Source: Gnetum montanum (taxonomy: Eukaryota > Streptophyta > Gnetopsida > Gnetales > Gnetaceae). Taken from it: 47,632 bases of DNA. The stretch lies in assembly GCA_015680685.1 (NCBI GenBank), contig MNCI01037919.1, positions 1 to 47,632 of the forward strand, read 5' to 3'. A program made the translations under genes and the position numbers. The notes beneath the pieces are model-generated. The model saw only the letters and a list, made by a program, of their open reading frames with translations, was not told the origin of the DNA and ran no database searches. Shown here piece after piece: positions 42,990 through 47,632 of the stretch. How positions within the stretch are numbered: the first letter of the stretch is position 1; every line of letters begins with the position of its first letter.

Positions 42990-43794
42990 CCCTAACAAGT
43001 GACACTCAAAGTCTCTTTTTCTAGCTCTCTCACTTTTCCTTCTCGATTTTTCTGTTGGCTCTCTTTTCAACTAAGACTCTCTCTGATTCTGCATCCAGCA
43101 TTGTAAGCTCTCTATTTGAGACTGCAAATAGTGAGCAATCCCAACTGACATTCTATTCTTTTCCCCTTTCTACCACCTTGGTAGAATCCTTGCATGGTTG
43201 GCGCCCAAGGCCGCATCCAAGCACACAGCCTGTTCTTGCTCCACAAGGCTTGGTTATTCTCAGGATTTCTGCATTCCATCATGCTGTGTAGCTGACTGTA
43301 TCCATCTCTATAGAGAAAACTTGTAGCTTCAGAGTGATGCATTTTTCTAAACTGCATTCTACTCTATTTCTTACTTATTGTTGCATTTTCCATCATTTTT
43401 TCTTGCTTTATTTACTTGCAAGCATTATTTCACGTTTCTACACCCGTTTAAAAGTTTATGTTGCAAAAGGATATATAGATGCTGATTAAGTCTCTGTCTG
43501 ATTGACCAGACCATTCAGGGCACCCTGTATCCGCACACACCCGTCGATACGGGGTTGAGACTGTCGCTCCCGTCGATCCCTCGGTGTTTTCTAGCCACCG
43601 ACCTTTTCGGTCACTACATTAGGAAAGAAAGGTGAACACATGGTCATCATGATTGATATTCAAGGTATACTAATTTAGAAGATGAAGACTATGAACAAGG
43701 AAGATGAAGAGATAGAAGAGAGGATTAAAAGAGGCATGAGCATAGAAGGGGTCACCACTACAATTAAGCATACGAATGTAATCATGATGATGAA

Positions 43795-44836
43795 TCCCTT
43801 ATGACAACCAGAAGCATGACCAATATTTAGGAAGCTATCTACATACCAACCAAGCACATGAGGGATAGCTTAAATAAATGGCTAGACATGAACAACATGC
43901 CACAATTTGAAGGTGGCTACAATGTAGATCTACAACATCACCTTCAAGCATTCCATGATGCTTGTACCCTTCAAAATATAGAGAGTGATTAGCAAAAATT
44001 AAAGCTATTTCCTAGAACACTTATGAAGCAGGGAAAAAGTAGGTACAAGTCATTGGAACCTAAATCCTTTATACATTGGAGTATCATGCTTGAAATCTGT
44101 AATGAAAATACTAGACCTATTCATGAGTGTCAAATCTAAGAAAATAAATCCAAGGTTGGAACCAAGGAAATCACAAAACCCTTGATGTGGCAATGGGAAG
44201 TTATTATTCATTATTACACAAATGCCTAGGCCATGGATTTTCATTAAATAAATAGTTTAGGAACATCATAGATGACCTAAGAAGAAAACCTAGAGAGATC
44301 CTTGGGGTTTACAGCTAAGAAAGACTATCAAAATTGACCATCCATCGTATTCAAAGACTAATCGACCAAGTAGAAAAAGAGGAAGGAGAACTCAGAAAAG
44401 GGGAATTACCTAAAGAGTACAATAGAGATCCATCAATCCAGAATAAGGATATACAAATATGTGATAAATAGGAGGATGAAACCTTGGATGATGTCATCTA
44501 GAAAAAGACTCTACCAATCCAAAAGTCTGTAAGTGACATTGTAGCTAAGGTAGAGAAAATGTGGGATTCTGTTGACAAAAAATTCACAATTATATTAAAG
44601 ATAGTGGAGGAACAAACAAAAAAAGAATTAGGAAGAGGCAACGATAAAAGAAAGAATAAACAACTTTCACACAAAGACATTGCTTTAGTGGCTGAGTGCT
44701 CAAATACCACCTCCATAGATGATGAAGGTTGCAATGTGTGCCAGTATAAACATCTTAAGGGATGTTTTCCAATCATGGCACATCTACAAGAAATAGGGAC
44801 ATACACACTTAATTCCAAATTTTTCCAAATTTCTTA
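43795..44836 (+). pseudogene. Gag remnant of Athila-like element
   Basis: The retrotransposon-gag signature is seen: MPQFEGGYNVDLQHHLQAFH, DACTLQNIESD, LKLFPRTLMKQGKSRYKSL, EPKSFIHWSIM (about 43898-44090). Further down, GCNVCQYKHLKGCFP (about 44728-44772) may be a zinc-knuckle relative, but spacing is unusual. The last open stretch is 44559-44837. Stops and frameshifts throughout. Confidence 0.65.
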
Positions 44837-45640
44837 AAGGAAAAATGCCCAAATAGTTACTTTATCCTCAAGGTAACTACCAATAGAACCTTCAACTAAT
44901 GTACTATCCTAGTAGAGCTTTGCAATAGCCACAAGAGCAATACCATCAATAGTGGAAATAGCCTCAATCATGGGCTATGCCACCACCTCACCAGAAAAAT
45001 CCATACCAATAGCCATATCAATATGGATAATTCATCCAACATCCAATCTCGCTTGATCATGCAACTATTTAGACCACATAGTACTATTCAGTAGAATACC
45101 ATAGATTGATGCTGCCAAGTATTAATTCCAACTCATATGTGCATCCACCAACAACTAGACTTTCTACTCCACTTAGATACTATGCTACTAGTGTGACCTT
45201 CTATTATGCAAGGGACCTTGCCATTACAACCCCAACCAAAGAGTGCTACAAGGATAATTAATACGCATGAGAGGAGGGTTTCTTATGAGTCTCAACCCAA
45301 AAAATAACCGTTCTTCAGAACAAGTTTGGAAAAGACTTAGTGAATGAGGAACATGCCTAATTCCACCCCATCCACATCAAGTTCTTCTCAATGTAATAAA
45401 CTTCCAACTTCATTAGGTTCAAACATCACAACTATCATGCTCACACAAATAGTAACTCATTAGATCAAGTGAGGGGCTCTTTCATTGAAACGAACTAATG
45501 TAAGAAGTCCCTTAACTTATCTCTAAATAGCAAGATGAAAACCATGCAAAGCTTTATTAGATTCTTGGTCTAGAGTAAATCTAATATCTCAAGACATGTA
45601 GTAGGCCTGGAACCTCCCACCACTAAAGAAAAGTAACATT
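44837..45640. other. Variable gag-protease linker of element D
   Basis: No domain recognised. Composition is Gln/Asn/Pro-like when read in the plus-strand frames, with repeated ATAGCC/CAATAGTGG words near 44930-45020, as in the low-complexity linkers of Athila gag. Broken by stops. Confidence 0.4.
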
Positions 45641-45862
45641 TGTGTAGAACTTACAAACCAATCAATCATAGTTCCACTTGGACAAGTATATGATGTAATT
45701 ACTACCATCGATGGCTAGCCTTATCCTACCAATTTTCTAGTCATTCATGTTGGAAAAAACAAAGGAGAATTTCCAATTATCATGGGAAGAGCTTTTCTTA
45801 GCATTATGGATGCTAAGCTTGGAATTCATGATTTGTCCTTTGGAAATTTCCAAGGAAGATGA
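45641..45862 (+). pseudogene. Protease remnant of element D
   Basis: VYDVITTIDG, YPTNFLVIHVG, then FPIIMGRAFLSIMDAKLGIH (about 45685-45830). The last block matches the 'piilGRpFL.ta.a.id...g' stretch that follows the retropepsin core in Athila elements. The active-site Asp-Ser/Thr-Gly itself is not clear. Confidence 0.65.
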
Positions 45863-46201
45863 TGTTGGAATCATACAGAGATGAAGGGTTCAATGTGTTA
45901 TGTACAATAATCATGGGTGCAATTTCTTGTAAAGAATTTGAATCATTAAAAAAAAGAGACTAAGGCATGCAATTAATGCATAGAAACAAGATGTGTGCAA
46001 AATTATCTATAAGTAGCAACCACCCAACAAGAGGACACCCAATGGCTGATTAACAATGAAGAAGGCCAATTCAATAAGTACATGGAACTAGAAGAATAGA
46101 TCAGTAGTACCTATGTTGTAGAAATAGATAAGTTGGAACAACTAAGGAAAAGAAACTCTTACCCTCAGAACATTCAAGGGGAAGAAATAGATTGAGGATA
46201 C

Positions 46202-47233
46202 ATGGAGATCCCATACACAATGAAATCGAAACTACTAGAATTAAAGCTCCTATCAACAACATTAGAATATGCATTTCTAAACAACAAGAAGCCAGTGATT
46301 ATTAATGCTAACCTGGACAAACAGCAAAAAGGAAAACTATTGGAAGTGCTCAACAGATGGCCTACCACATTGGTGTGGTCTTATGATGAGATCACAAGAA
46401 TTAATCCATGGATTTGTCAATACTAAATCTACACCGATCCTGTAGTCAAACCAAAATGCCAACCTCAACAAAGGCTTAATCCTAAACTCAAGGAGGCATT
46501 CAAGAAAGAGTTGGAAAATATGCTAAAGGTAGAATTCATTTATCCAATTGCAAATAGTGAATGAATAAGTCCTTTGGTGATAGTTCCAAAGAACAAAGGC
46601 AAATGGCACATTTGCATCGACTTTCGGTTGTATAATTTAGCCACATTTAAAGATCATTTCTCATTGCTATTTGTTGATCAGGTCCTAGACAAAATTTTAG
46701 AACATGAGTATTATAGTTTTCTAGATGGGTATATTGGATACAATCAAATCTACATTGCATCTAAAGACCAAGACAAAGCGACATTCACCAGTCCATGGAA
46801 ATCATTTGCTTACAGATAGATGTCTTTCAATCCATGCATTGCACCAAAAACATTCCAAAGAATAGTTTTAAGCATCTTCCAAAAGCACATAGGAAATGGT
46901 GTTGAAGTTTTTATGGATGATTTTTCCATGTATGGGCTAGACTTTAAACAAGAACTGGACTAGCTAGAGCAACTACTCAAATAATGTGTTGAAACGAACC
47001 TAAAGCTCGATTAGCAAAAGAGCCATATTATGGTCTAGGAAGGCATAATTCTAGGACACAAAATCTCCTAAAAGGTTATAGAGGTAGATCCCAAAAAAAT
47101 CAAAACCATCCAAAAAATGAATCAACAACCACAGATAGTAAAAGATGTAAGATACTTTTTGGGCCATATGGGATACTATAGAATATTTATTAAAAAAAAT
47201 TGAAAATATCGAAATCACTTGTAGAACTCACCT
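46202..47233 (+). pseudogene. Reverse transcriptase of element D
   Basis: MEIPYTMKSKLLELKLL at 46202 is the pre-RT linker, then TLVWSYDEITRINPWICQY, FKKELENMLKVEFIYPIANS, LVIVPKNKGKWHICIDFR, FLDGYIGYNQIYIASKDQDK (first Asp), and the catalytic box FMDD at 46910-46921 within EVFMDDFSMYG. Then ETNLKLD, GIILGHKIS, IEVDPKKIKTI, VRYFLGHMGYYRIFIK. FMDD instead of YVDD is the Athila form. Stops at 46424, 46562, 46817 and later disable it. Confidence 0.85.
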
Positions 47234-47632
47234 TTTGAATGGACTAAGTCATGTAAAAAGGCATTTGAAGCTTTGAAGCATAAGTTACTTGAGACACCAA
47301 TCCTCCAAGCTCCAAATTGGTCAAGGTCTTCTCATATCATGACTAATGCTTCCAACTATGTGCTTGGGGTAGTACTGATACAGCTTGATGATCAAAAGAG
47401 ATCATACTACATACACTATGGTAGCAAAAGGATCATAGGAGAATAATTAAATTACATCACAACTGTAAAGGAGCTAATGGTTATGATGTATGCACTTGAA
47501 AAATTCCACCATTGTGTGCTCAATTACCAAGTCTACATCCACATTGATCATAGTGCTATCTAATTTAGTGGCATATCATTTATCAAGGTTAAGATGGGAT
47601 TCAAACAACTAAGTGAAACCTTTATTAGATCA
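47234..47632 (+). pseudogene. RNase H of element D, truncated by window edge
   Basis: FEWTKSCKKAFEALKHKL joins RT to RNase H. LLETPILQAPNW, IMTNASNYVLGVVL (first catalytic Asp replaced by Asn in TNAS), YYIHYGSKRI, ITTVKELMVMMYALEKF (Glu), VYIHIDHSAI (Asp) follow. The frame matches RT. The end lies outside the window. Confidence 0.82.

Larger units (their letters stand above)
40965..43618 (+). mobile_element. LTR3, 3' LTR of copy B
   Basis: TGGGTTTGCATC...CACTACA, 2654 bp, aligned with LTR2 over its whole length with small indels (for example a shorter CT-rich stretch after the TATA box). It holds the strongest palindrome of the LTR family (42647-42674), the TATA box at 42982 and U5 with CTGTCTGATTG near 43494. 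It abuts element D. No target-site duplication could be recognised because the left partner of the array is another element. Confidence 0.82.
43619..47632 (+). mobile_element. Copy D: Athila-like Ty3/gypsy element, cut by window end
   Basis: A different element begins right after LTR3. AT-richer and not alignable with A-C. Order: gag, a variable region, protease, RT, RNase H. The pol frame is the same from 46202 to the window end but broken by stops. The RT wording (EVFMDDFSMYG, ILGHKIS, FLDGYIGYNQI) is characteristic of Athila-type elements, which occur in both angiosperms and conifers. No LTR of its own is visible on the left, so it is either 5' truncated or its left LTR was removed when B inserted or recombined. 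Confidence 0.75.

Overview
The window looks like nuclear DNA of a land plant with a large, repeat-filled genome, most likely a gymnosperm. That is an inference from the old, heavily decayed Ty3/gypsy and LINE copies, the ~2.7 kb LTRs, the ~19 kb element length and the absence of any intact host gene in 47.6 kb. I found no tRNA, rRNA or CRISPR array. Almost everything from 8.1 kb onward is LTR retrotransposon.

Layout. 1-8075 is AT-rich and holds two decayed non-LTR (LINE) reverse transcriptase remnants (2690-4480 and 5518-6130). 8076-43618 is a run of three related copies of one very large Ty3/gypsy element, assigned to the Tat/Ogre side of the family by its 'PFGLKNAG' RT and its second, extra RNase H domain. 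Copy C (8076-16407, followed by LTR1 at 16408-18797) has a protease, an antisense gene, RT and deletion-scarred RNase H/integrase. Copy A (18836-24456) has lost its 5' half and is fused to LTR1. It keeps antisense exons 2 and 1, RT, both RNase H domains and integrase, and runs into LTR2 (24457-27130). Copy B (internal 27131-40964, LTR2 and LTR3 at its ends, about 19.2 kb in all) has a leader minisatellite, gag, zinc knuckle, protease, the antisense gene, RT, two RNase H domains and a DD35E integrase. 43619-47632 holds gag, protease, RT and the start of RNase H of a different, Athila-like Ty3/gypsy element, cut by the window edge.

The standout is a split gene on the MINUS strand, between protease and RT, in all three copies. 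Translating the minus strand of C and B and aligning them by eye gives the same set of about eight exon blocks with GT...AG borders. Several splice phases are shared: exon 1 ends in phase 2 in C, A and B, and exon 2 is 450, 441 and 441 bp. Exon 2 resembles the HAD-fold NIF/FCP1-like phosphatase domain but lacks the usual late acidic motif. Exon 4 is a ~350-residue block of unknown function. A coiled-coil-like exon and a very acidic last exon follow. A minus-strand TATA box sits 120-160 bp upstream of the ATG in C and A. Minus-strand introns are invisible to splicing of the sense genomic RNA, so they can survive retrotransposition; this explains how an intron-bearing passenger could be amplified. 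All copies now carry stop codons, so these are decayed genes. The family may have intact members elsewhere.

Other structure: a family of short repeats with the core AAACTAGCA at module borders (after protease, before RT, before each LTR), long perfect GCTACGCTA/TAGCGTAGC palindromes in LTR3 and in an antisense intron, and a single N at 35341 exactly where copy B loses ~200 bp that copy C retains.
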